Source: a bacterium
GTDB taxonomy: Bacteria > Bacillota > Bacilli > Lactobacillales > Streptococcaceae
Length of the DNA: 64,000 nucleotides
NCBI GenBank assembly: GCA_905221125.1
Contig: CAJNBY010000002.1
Location: forward strand, 158,592-222,591
Direction of reading: 5' to 3'
Of this stretch, positions 57,816 through 64,000 are shown in pieces (position 1 is the stretch's first letter; the number at the start of each line of letters is the position of its first letter). The notes beneath the pieces were generated by a model. It did no database searches. It was given only the letters and a program-made list of their open reading frames with translations, and was not told where the DNA came from. Made by a program: the position numbers and the translations under genes.

Positions 57816-57817
57816 TA

Positions 57818-58927
57818 ATGGCAACAAAACAAAAAGAAGTAACAACATTTGACGTACAAGTAGCAGAATTTATCCGTAATCATAAACAAAAAGGGACAGC
57901 AACAGACGATGAAATCAATGCTAGTCTAGTTGTTCCTTTTACCTTGGATGCTGATGGGATTGAAGACCTTTTGCAACGAATCCAGGATGCAGGAATTTCA
58001 ATCACAGATAACGAAGGAAACCCAAGTGCGCGTGTTCTTAGTGCAGAAGAAGAGCCAGAACTTAGCGATGAGGATTTGATTGGTTCAACTTCTGCTAAGG
58101 TCAATGACCCTGTCCGTATGTACTTGAAAGAAATCGGGGTCGTACCTCTTTTGACCAATGAAGAGGAAAAAGAATTGGCACTAGCTGTTGAAGCTGGTGA
58201 TATCGAAGCCAAACAACGTCTTGCTGAAGCTAACCTTCGTTTGGTTGTTTCTATTGCCAAGCGTTATGTCGGCCGTGGTATGCAGTTCCTTGACTTGATT
58301 CAAGAAGGGAACATGGGCTTGATGAAGGCGGTTGATAAGTTTGACTATTCTAAAGGATTCAAGTTCTCAACTTACGCAACTTGGTGGATTCGTCAGGCCA
58401 TCACTCGTGCTATTGCGGACCAAGCTCGTACCATCCGTATCCCAGTCCACATGGTTGAAACTATTAATAAATTAGTTCGTGAACAGCGTAATCTCCTTCA
58501 AGAATTGGGACAAGATCCAACACCTGAGCAAATCGCTGAACGTATGGATATGACACCTGATAAGGTTCGTGAAATCTTGAAGATTGCCCAAGAACCGGTA
58601 TCCCTTGAAACTCCTATCGGTGAAGAGGATGATAGCCACCTTGGGGACTTTATCGAAGACGAAGTGATTGAAAATCCAGTGGACTACACAACTCGTATCG
58701 TCTTGCGTGAGCAGTTGGATGAGGTCTTGGATACTCTTACAGACCGTGAAGAAAATGTTCTACGTCTACGTTTCGGACTAGATGATGGGAAAATGCGCAC
58801 CCTTGAAGATGTTGGTAAAGTCTTTAACGTGACCCGTGAGCGTATCCGTCAGATTGAGGCTAAAGCTTTGAGAAAACTACGCCAACCAAGTCGCAGCAAA
58901 CCGCTTCGTGATTTTATTGAAGACTAA
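57818..58927 (+). CDS. rpoD: Primary RNA polymerase sigma factor (sigma-70/SigA)
   Basis: The 369-residue protein has sigma regions 1.1 (short), 1.2 ([11 protein letters not shown]), 2 ([28 protein letters not shown], about residues 180-210) and 4 ([27 protein letters not shown]). It directs RNA polymerase to -35/-10 promoters. It is coupled to dnaG, two bases away. The DUF59 gene follows 14 bases after it. Confidence 0.98.
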   Translation: MATKQKEVTTFDVQVAEFIRNHKQKGTATDDEINASLVVPFTLDADGIEDLLQRIQDAGISITDNEGNPSARVLSAEEEPELSDEDLIGSTSAKVNDPVRMYLKEIGVVPLLTNEEEKELALAVEAGDIEAKQRLAEANLRLVVSIAKRYVGRGMQFLDLIQEGNMGLMKAVDKFDYSKGFKFSTYATWWIRQAITRAIADQARTIRIPVHMVETINKLVREQRNLLQELGQDPTPEQIAERMDMTPDKVREILKIAQEPVSLETPIGEEDDSHLGDFIEDEVIENPVDYTTRIVLREQLDEVLDTLTDREENVLRLRFGLDDGKMRTLEDVGKVFNVTRERIRQIEAKALRKLRQPSRSKPLRDFIED

Positions 58928-58941
58928 GAGTGAGGATAAAT

Positions 58942-59271
58942 ATGGCTTATACAGAAGAGCAAATTGAGAATATCAAAACACGCATTTTAACAGCTTTGGA
59001 AGAAGTCATCGATCCTGAGTTGGGAATCGATATTGTCAATCTTGGTTTGATTTATGAGATTCGTTTTGATGGCGACACAGGGCAAACAGAGATTGATATG
59101 ACTTTGACAACTATGGGTTGTCCCCTAGCAGACCTTTTGACAGACCAGATTTATGATGCCATGACAGAGGTGCCAGAAGTAACTGATACTGAGGTCAAAT
59201 TAGTCTGGTATCCAGCCTGGACCGTTGAAAAAATGAGTCGCTATGCACGCATTGCCCTAGGCATTAAGTAA
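58942..59271 (+). CDS. DUF59/MIP18 family iron-sulfur assembly protein (SufT-like)
   Basis: The 109-residue protein matches the MIP18 fold: ALEEVIDPELGIDIVNLGLIYEI and TTMGCPLADLLTDQI with the conserved Cys. Relatives help mature iron-sulfur proteins. ATG 58942 follows GTGAGGAT, 14 bases after rpoD. Its stop TAA ends at the first base of a BOX element. The exact client is unknown. Confidence 0.9.
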   Translation: MAYTEEQIENIKTRILTALEEVIDPELGIDIVNLGLIYEIRFDGDTGQTEIDMTLTTMGCPLADLLTDQIYDAMTEVPEVTDTEVKLVWYPAWTVEKMSRYARIALGIK

Positions 59272-59374
59272 TACTCTTCGAAAATCAAATTCAAACCACG
59301 TCAGCTTCACCTTGCCGTACTCAAGTACAGCCTGCGGCTAGCTTCCTAGTTTGCTCTTTGATTTTCATTGAGTA
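59271..59374 (-). repeat. BOX element (A-C type, 104 bp) after the DUF59 gene
   Basis: Reverse-oriented copy, ATACTCTTCG to CATTGAGTA, with TA on both sides (59269-59270 and 59375-59376). The apex is GTACT-CA-AGTAC (59317-59328). The first base is part of the DUF59 stop codon. Confidence 0.95.
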
Positions 59375-59393
59375 TAAACATATAAAAGCATGT

Positions 59394-59456
59394 GAGAGAC
59401 CGTTGGAGAAGTGAGGAATTTTCCCCCTCTTTTCCTCTAGTCTCTCCTTTCTTTTG
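59394..59456 (+). terminator. Long imperfect hairpin before the glycosyltransferase operon
   Basis: GAGAGAC (59394-59400) pairs with GTCTCTC (59440-59446), with inner GGAGAAGTGAGG/CCCTCTTTTCC pairing and a T-rich end; probably a terminator. Confidence 0.6.
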
Positions 59457-59476
59457 CTGATTTTATTCAAAGAAAA

Positions 59477-59485
59477 TGATATAAT
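59477..59485 (+). promoter_or_regulatory. Promoter of the glycosyltransferase-obg group (extended -10)
   Basis: TGATATAAT, TATAAT at 59480-59485. Transcription would start about 59491-59493, essentially at the ATG. Confidence 0.65.
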
Positions 59486-59492
59486 AGTAGTT

Positions 59493-60536
59493 ATGGAAAA
59501 AAAGAAATTACGCATCAATATGTTGAGTTCAAGTGAGAAAGTAGCTGGGCAAGGAGTTTCAGGTGCCTACCGTGAATTAGTTCGTCTTCTTCACCGTGAT
59601 GCCAAGGACCAATTGATTGTTACTGAAAATCTACCAATCGAGGCAGATGTGACTCACTTTCATACGATTGATTTCCCCTATTATTTATCAACCTTCCAAA
59701 AGAAACGCTCAGGGAGAAAAATTGGCTATGTGCATTTCTTGCCTGATACACTTGAGGGGAGTTTGAAAATTCCATTTTTCTTAAAGGGGATTGTTAAACG
59801 CTATGTATTTTCTTTTTACAACCGGATGGAGCACTTGGTGGTGGTTAATCCTATGTTTATTGAGGATTTGGTGGCAGCTGGTATTCCACGTGAAAAAGTG
59901 ACCTATATTCCTAACTTTGTCAACAAGGAAAAATGGCATCCTCTTTCACAAGAAGAGGTAGCGAGACTGCGAACAGAACTAGGTCTTAGTGACAATCAGT
60001 TTATCGTAGTAGGCGCTGGTCAAGTTCAGAAACGTAAAGGAATTGATGACTTTATCCGTCTGGCTGAGGAATTGCCTCAGATTACCTTTATCTGGGCGGG
60101 TGGTTTCTCTTTTGGTGGCATGACAGATGGTTATGAGCGCTACAAGAAAATTATGGAAAATCCCCCTAAAAATTTGATTTTTCCAGGTATTGTACCGCCA
60201 GAGCGGATGCGCGAGTTGTATGCCCTAGCGGACCTTTTCTTGTTGCCTAGTTATAATGAACTCTTTCCGATGACGATTTTAGAGGCTGCTAGTTGTGAAG
60301 CTCCTATCATGTTACGTGATTTGGATCTTTATAAGGTGATTTTGGAGGGAAATTATCGGGCGACAGCAGATAGAGAAGAGATGAAAGAAGCTATTCTGGA
60401 ATATCAAGCAAATCCTGCTGCCTTAAAAGATCTCAAAGAAAAAGCTATGAATATTTCTAGAGAGTATTCAGAAGAGCATCTGTTACAAATCTGGTTGGAC
60501 TTTTATGAGAAACAAGCCACTTTAGGGAGAAAGTAA
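59493..60536 (+). CDS. cpoA: GT4 glycosyltransferase, CpoA-like (galactosyl-glucosyl diacylglycerol synthase)
   Basis: The 347-residue glycosyltransferase (GT-B fold) starts LRINMLSSSEKVAGQGVSGAYRE and contains the nucleotide-sugar site FVVGAGQVQKRKGIDDFIRLAEE and the acceptor motif LLPSYNELFPMTILEAASC (EX7E). In pneumococcus this position holds CpoA, which adds galactose to glucosyl diacylglycerol and affects beta-lactam resistance. There is no ribosome binding site before ATG 59493 and the -10 is only 7 bases upstream. The second glycosyltransferase follows. Confidence 0.87.
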   Translation: MEKKKLRINMLSSSEKVAGQGVSGAYRELVRLLHRDAKDQLIVTENLPIEADVTHFHTIDFPYYLSTFQKKRSGRKIGYVHFLPDTLEGSLKIPFFLKGIVKRYVFSFYNRMEHLVVVNPMFIEDLVAAGIPREKVTYIPNFVNKEKWHPLSQEEVARLRTELGLSDNQFIVVGAGQVQKRKGIDDFIRLAEELPQITFIWAGGFSFGGMTDGYERYKKIMENPPKNLIFPGIVPPERMRELYALADLFLLPSYNELFPMTILEAASCEAPIMLRDLDLYKVILEGNYRATADREEMKEAILEYQANPAALKDLKEKAMNISREYSEEHLLQIWLDFYEKQATLGRK

Positions 60537-60551
60537 AAAGTGAGGTAATCT

Positions 60552-61877
60552 ATGCGAATTGGTTTATTTACAGATACCTATTTTCCTCAGGTTTCAGGTG
60601 TTGCGACCAGTATTCGAACCTTGAAAACAGAACTTGAAAAGCAAGGGCACGCTGTTTTTATCTTTACGACGACAGATAAGGATGTCAATCGTTATGAAGA
60701 TTGGCAAATTATCCGCATTCCAAGTGTTCCCTTCTTTGCATTTAAAGATCGCCGCTTTGCCTACCGAGGTTTCAGCAAGGCACTTGAAATTGCCAAACAG
60801 TATCAGTTAGATATTATCCATACTCAGACAGAATTTTCTCTTGGCTTGTTGGGGATTTGGATTGCACGTGAATTGAAAATTCCCGTTATTCATACCTATC
60901 ACACCCAGTACGAAGACTATGTGCATTATATTGCTAAGGGGATGCTGATTCGTCCTAGTATGGTTAAGTATCTGGTTAGAGGTTTTTTACACGATGTGGA
61001 TGGGGTTATTTGCCCGAGTGAGATTGTCCGAGACTTGCTATCTGACTATAAGGTCAAGGTTGAAAAACGGGTCATTCCGACTGGGATTGAATTAGCAAAG
61101 TTTGAGCGTCCAGAAATTAAGCAGGAAAATTTGAAAGAACTGCGTAGTAAACTAGGAATTCAGGATGATGAACAGATGTTGCTCAGTCTTTCCAGAATTT
61201 CCTATGAAAAAAATATTCAAGCAGTACTAGCAGCCTTTGCAGAAGTTCTGAAAGAAGAAGACAAGGTCAAACTGGTGGTTGCTGGGGACGGTCCTTATCT
61301 GGATGACCTCAAAGAGCAAGCCAAAAAACTAGAGATTCAAGACTCCGTCGTCTTTACAGGTATGATTGCTCCTAGTGAGACGGCCCTTTACTATAAGGCA
61401 GCGGATTTCTTCATCTCAGCATCGACAAGTGAAACCCAAGGTTTGACCTACTTGGAAAGCTTGGCTAGTGGAACACCAGTCATTGCACATGGAAATCCTT
61501 ATCTGGATAATCTCATCAATGATAAGATGTTTGGAACCTTGTACTATGGAGAACATGATTTGGCTGGAGCTATTTTAGAGGCCTTGATTGCTACGCCAGA
61601 TATGAATGAGCATACCTTATCAGAGAAATTGTACGAGATTTCAGCTGAGAACTTTGGGAAACGAGTGCATGAGTTTTATCTGGATGCCATTATTTCAAAT
61701 AACTTCCAGAAAGATTTGGCTAAAGATGATACGGTTAGTCAGCGTATCTTTAAGACAGTTTTGTATCTTCCGCAAAAGGTGGTCGCTGTACCGGTAAAAG
61801 GCTCTAGACGCATGCTGAAGGCTTCAAAAACACAGTTAATCAGCATAAGAGATTATTGGAAAGACCATGAAGAATAG
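60552..61877 (+). CDS. GT4 glycosyltransferase (alpha-monoglucosyldiacylglycerol synthase type)
   Basis: The 441-residue enzyme begins MRIGLFTDTYFPQVSGVATSIRTL and has VVAGDGPYLDDLKEQA and SETQGLTYLESLASGTPVIA (EX7E). It matches enzymes that glucosylate diacylglycerol at the membrane, the substrate for CpoA, so the pair would make the main streptococcal glycolipid and lipoteichoic acid anchor. A basic C-terminal region may bind the membrane. GTGAGG precedes the ATG. Confidence 0.87.
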   Translation: MRIGLFTDTYFPQVSGVATSIRTLKTELEKQGHAVFIFTTTDKDVNRYEDWQIIRIPSVPFFAFKDRRFAYRGFSKALEIAKQYQLDIIHTQTEFSLGLLGIWIARELKIPVIHTYHTQYEDYVHYIAKGMLIRPSMVKYLVRGFLHDVDGVICPSEIVRDLLSDYKVKVEKRVIPTGIELAKFERPEIKQENLKELRSKLGIQDDEQMLLSLSRISYEKNIQAVLAAFAEVLKEEDKVKLVVAGDGPYLDDLKEQAKKLEIQDSVVFTGMIAPSETALYYKAADFFISASTSETQGLTYLESLASGTPVIAHGNPYLDNLINDKMFGTLYYGEHDLAGAILEALIATPDMNEHTLSEKLYEISAENFGKRVHEFYLDAIISNNFQKDLAKDDTVSQRIFKTVLYLPQKVVAVPVKGSRRMLKASKTQLISIRDYWKDHEE

Positions 61878-61891
61878 AAAGAGGAACAGTT

Positions 61892-62083
61892 ATGAAAAAA
61901 CAATTGATGAGAAGCGGTCGTGATAAAAAGATTGCTGGTGTTTGTGCTGGAGTGGCCCATTATCTGGATATGGATCCAACTATCGTTCGAGTCATTTGGG
62001 GTGTCCTTGCTTGCTGTTACGGAGCAGGAATTGTAGCTTATATCATTTTATGGATTATAGCACCTGTAGCAACTGACTATTGA
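61892..62083 (+). CDS. PspC-domain small membrane protein
   Basis: The 63-residue protein matches the PspC/phage-shock family: MKKQLMRSGRDKKIAGVCAGVAHYLDMDPTIVRVIWGVL with one membrane helix (ACCYGAGIVAYIILWIIAPV). The function in streptococci is unclear; it is unrelated to the pneumococcal surface protein also named PspC. It lies 14 bases after the glycosyltransferase; AGAGGAAC precedes the ATG. Confidence 0.88.
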   Translation: MKKQLMRSGRDKKIAGVCAGVAHYLDMDPTIVRVIWGVLACCYGAGIVAYIILWIIAPVATDY

Positions 62084-62141
62084 AAACTAGCTGAATTCAT
62101 GCTAAGATAATAGAAAATAGAATGTAACGAAGGAGAAAAAA

Positions 62142-62276
62142 ATGGCATTTGGAGATAATGGAAATCGTAAAAAAACCTTGTTTGAGAAAATAACCTTGTT
62201 TATCGTGATTATCATGCTAGTAGCAAGTTTATTGGGAATTTTTGCAACTGCAATTGGTGCCCTCAGTAATCTATAA
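62142..62276 (+). CDS. DUF4044-type small membrane protein
   Basis: The 44-residue peptide reads MAFGDNGNRKKTLFEKI then a membrane helix (TLFIVIIMLVASLLGIFATAIGAL). The ATG follows AAGGAG. It matches small DUF4044 family proteins found beside obg in streptococci, of unknown function. The family name is from memory. A hairpin terminator separates it from obg. Confidence 0.8.
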   Translation: MAFGDNGNRKKTLFEKITLFIVIIMLVASLLGIFATAIGALSNL

Positions 62277-62300
62277 AATAGATTCAAGAAAATTTTGTGA

Positions 62301-62324
62301 CTGGGATTTCCCAGCCCTTTTTTA
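62301..62324 (+). terminator. Hairpin upstream of obg
   Basis: CTGGGA-tt-TCCCAG followed by CCCTTTTTT; may partly stop transcription before obg. Confidence 0.6.
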
Positions 62325-62339
62325 AAGTGAGAAGAAAAA

Positions 62340-63650
62340 ATGAGTATGTTTTTAGATACAGCTAAGATTAAGGTCAAGGCTGGTAATGGTGGCGATGGCA
62401 TGGTGGCCTTTCGCCGTGAAAAATATGTCCCTAATGGCGGTCCTTGGGGTGGTGATGGTGGTCGTGGAGGCAATGTGGTCTTCGTTGTAGACGAAGGTTT
62501 ACGTACCCTCATGGATTTCCGCTACAATCGTCATTTCAAGGCTGATTCTGGTGAAAAAGGAATGACTAAAGGGATGCATGGTCGTGGTGCTGAGGACCTT
62601 AGAGTTCGAGTGCCACAAGGTACAACTGTTCGTGATGCAGAGACTGGCAAGGTCTTGACAGATTTGATTGAACATGGTCAAGAATTTATCGTTGCCCACG
62701 GTGGTCGTGGTGGACGTGGAAATATTCGTTTCGCGACACCAAAAAATCCTGCACCGGAAATCTCTGAAAATGGAGAACCAGGTCAGGAACGTGAGTTGCA
62801 ATTGGAACTAAAAATCTTGGCAGATGTCGGTTTAGTAGGATTCCCATCTGTTGGGAAATCAACACTACTCAGTGTTATTACCTCAGCTAAGCCTAAAATT
62901 GGTGCCTACCACTTTACCACCATTGTGCCAAATTTAGGTATGGTTCGTACCCAATCAGGTGAATCCTTTGCAGTGGCGGATCTACCTGGTTTAATTGAAG
63001 GTGCTAGTCAAGGTGTTGGTCTGGGAACCCAGTTCCTCCGTCACATTGAGCGTACACGTGTCATCCTTCACATCATTGATATGTCAGCTAGTGAAGGTCG
63101 TGATCCATATGAGGATTATCTTGCTATTAACAAGGAATTGGAGTCATACAATCTTCGCCTCATGGAGCGTCCGCAGATTATTGTAGCCAATAAGATGGAT
63201 ATGCCTGAGAGTCAGGAAAATCTTGAAGAATTTAAGAAAAAATTGGCTGAAAATTATGATGAATTTGAAGAGTTACCAGCAATCTTCCCAATTTCTGGAT
63301 TGACCAAGCAAGGTCTGGCTACACTTTTGGATGCTACAGCTGAATTGTTAGACAAGACACCAGAATTCTTACTCTACGACGAGTCCGATATGGAAGAAGA
63401 AGCATACTACGGCTTTGACGAGGAAGAAAAGGCCTTTGAAATTAGTCGTGATGACGATGCAACATGGGTACTTTCTGGTGAAAAACTCATGAAACTCTTC
63501 AATATGACCAACTTTGATCGTGACGAATCAGTTATGAAATTTGCCCGCCAACTTCGTGGTATGGGGGTTGATGAAGCCCTTCGTGCGCGTGGAGCTAAAG
63601 ATGGTGACTTGGTCCGTATTGGTAAATTTGAGTTTGAATTTGTAGACTAG
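62340..63650 (+). CDS. obg: GTPase Obg (CgtA)
   Basis: The 436-residue GTPase has the glycine-rich Obg fold ([25 protein letters not shown], about residues 10-35), the G domain with GFPSVGKST (about 165-173), DLPGLIEGA and NKMD, and a C-terminal OCT domain. It is essential for 50S assembly and growth control. A GTGAGAAG site precedes the ATG. The small gene at 63660 follows. Confidence 0.98.
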   Translation: MSMFLDTAKIKVKAGNGGDGMVAFRREKYVPNGGPWGGDGGRGGNVVFVVDEGLRTLMDFRYNRHFKADSGEKGMTKGMHGRGAEDLRVRVPQGTTVRDAETGKVLTDLIEHGQEFIVAHGGRGGRGNIRFATPKNPAPEISENGEPGQERELQLELKILADVGLVGFPSVGKSTLLSVITSAKPKIGAYHFTTIVPNLGMVRTQSGESFAVADLPGLIEGASQGVGLGTQFLRHIERTRVILHIIDMSASEGRDPYEDYLAINKELESYNLRLMERPQIIVANKMDMPESQENLEEFKKKLAENYDEFEELPAIFPISGLTKQGLATLLDATAELLDKTPEFLLYDESDMEEEAYYGFDEEEKAFEISRDDDATWVLSGEKLMKLFNMTNFDRDESVMKFARQLRGMGVDEALRARGAKDGDLVRIGKFEFEFVD

Positions 63651-63659
63651 GAGACTGAT

Positions 63660-63824
63660 ATGGGAGATAAACCGATATCTTTCCGAGATGCGGATGGCAA
63701 TTTTGTTTCCGCCGCAGACGTTTGGAATGAAAAGAAATTGGAAGAACTATTTAATCGTCTCAATCCAAATCGTGCCCTGAGATTGGCAAGAACTAAAAAA
63801 GAAAATCCATCTCATGCTCAATGA
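63660..63824 (+). CDS. Small conserved hypothetical protein, C-terminus overlapped by BOX
   Basis: A 54-codon frame begins 9 bases after obg with the site AGGAGACTG. It reads MGDKPISFRDADGNFVSAADV, then WNEKKLEELFNRLNPNRALR and LARTKKENPSHAQ. The frame looks like a genuine small acidic-then-basic protein found after obg in streptococci, with unknown role. The last codons and stop TGA lie in the BOX end, so the original end may have been different. Confidence 0.75.
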   Translation: MGDKPISFRDADGNFVSAADVWNEKKLEELFNRLNPNRALRLARTKKENPSHAQ

Positions 63825-63925
63825 AAATCGAAAAGCAAATTAGGAAGCTAGCCGTAGGTTACTCAAAGAACTGCTTTGAGGTAGCAGATAAGGCGAAGCT
63901 GATGTGGTTTGAAGAGCTTTTCGGG
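63814..63925 (+). repeat. Decayed BOX element at the end of the window
   Basis: It has CTCAATGAAAATCGAAAAGC and AGCTGATGTGGTTTGAAGAG in BOX order, with apex CTCAAAG-aactg-CTTTGAG (63862-63880). The left TACTC is GCTC and the right end is altered to TTTTCGGGCTC, so it is an old copy. Confidence 0.8.
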
Positions 63926-63966
63926 CTCTTTGTCAACTGTAGTGGGTTGAAGAAAAGCTAAGATCG

Positions 63967-63996
63967 AGAAAGGACGAATTTCGTCCTTTCTTTTTT
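63967..63996 (+). terminator. Terminator at window end
   Basis: AGAAAGGACG paired with CGTCCTTTCT, followed by T5. Confidence 0.85.
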
Positions 63997-64000
63997 GATG

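Overview
This window is chromosomal DNA of a mitis-group streptococcus, most likely Streptococcus pneumoniae or a very close relative (S. pseudopneumoniae, S. mitis). The evidence is pneumococcus-type gene content (Pce/CbpE and LytB choline-binding proteins, PavA, PmrA, PrsA/PpmA, ComEA-ComEC and CoiA behind TACGAATA competence boxes), many extended -10 (TGnTATAAT) promoters, and several BOX elements, the small hairpin repeats typical of pneumococcus. No rRNA, tRNA, CRISPR array, prophage or complete insertion sequence was seen.

Layout. 1-1150 (minus): start of a DEAD-box helicase and a Gfo/Idh oxidoreductase. 1300-3250: DUF1275 membrane protein, then rplU-prp-rpmA behind a leader carrying a BOX-related element. 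3360-5140: possible integrase relic, small lipoprotein, LysR regulator. 5136-8360: lspA, rluD-type synthase, pce. 8461-11643: proBAC. 11872-19719: tmk-holB-yabA-rsmI, trmFO, pyrH-frr, cvfB-yozE, phoH. 19831-23341: acetyltransferase and competence operon comEA-comEC. 23342-27046: AT-rich accessory segment with a 1004-residue LPXTG adhesin-like protein. 27182-28979: infC-rpmI-rplT with attenuator leader, glyoxalase. 29014-30977: PyrR-type leader and pyrK-pyrDB. 31076-34504: lytB and convergent pavA. 34609-43244: ybeY-dgkA-era-mutM-coaE-pmrA-rpmG-secG, rnr-smpB, tehB. 43251-44120: hicAB toxin-antitoxin cassette between 45-bp direct repeats. 44142-52741: coiA, pepF, methyltransferase, prsA, ftsW, ppc. 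52810-55965: T-box leader and trpXYZ transporter. 56055-59271: dnaG-rpoD and a DUF59 gene. 59493-63824: two glycolipid glycosyltransferases, PspC and DUF4044 small membrane proteins, obg and a small conserved gene.

Most genes are housekeeping genes in short operons, separated by compact hairpin terminators. Two parts of DNA uptake lie here: the ComEA/ComEC channel and CoiA, each behind a competence (ComX) box. The direct repeats around hicAB contain the tehB terminator plus the competence box, so the toxin-antitoxin cassette sits between two copies of a competence promoter element. A BOX element has inserted inside hicA with a TA target duplication, leaving hicB as an orphan antitoxin. Other BOX copies lie in the tryptophan-transporter leader, after the DUF59 gene, after proC and across the end of the gene after obg. 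The element in the rplU leader aligns without gaps to the BOX core but has different, shorter ends, and looks like a sibling family.

No wholly new multi-gene system was found. The strongest leads are the hicAB/competence-box arrangement, the BOX-related element, the accessory surface protein with a 24-bp palindrome upstream, and unusual translation starts (AUA for infC, a possibly leaderless glycosyltransferase).
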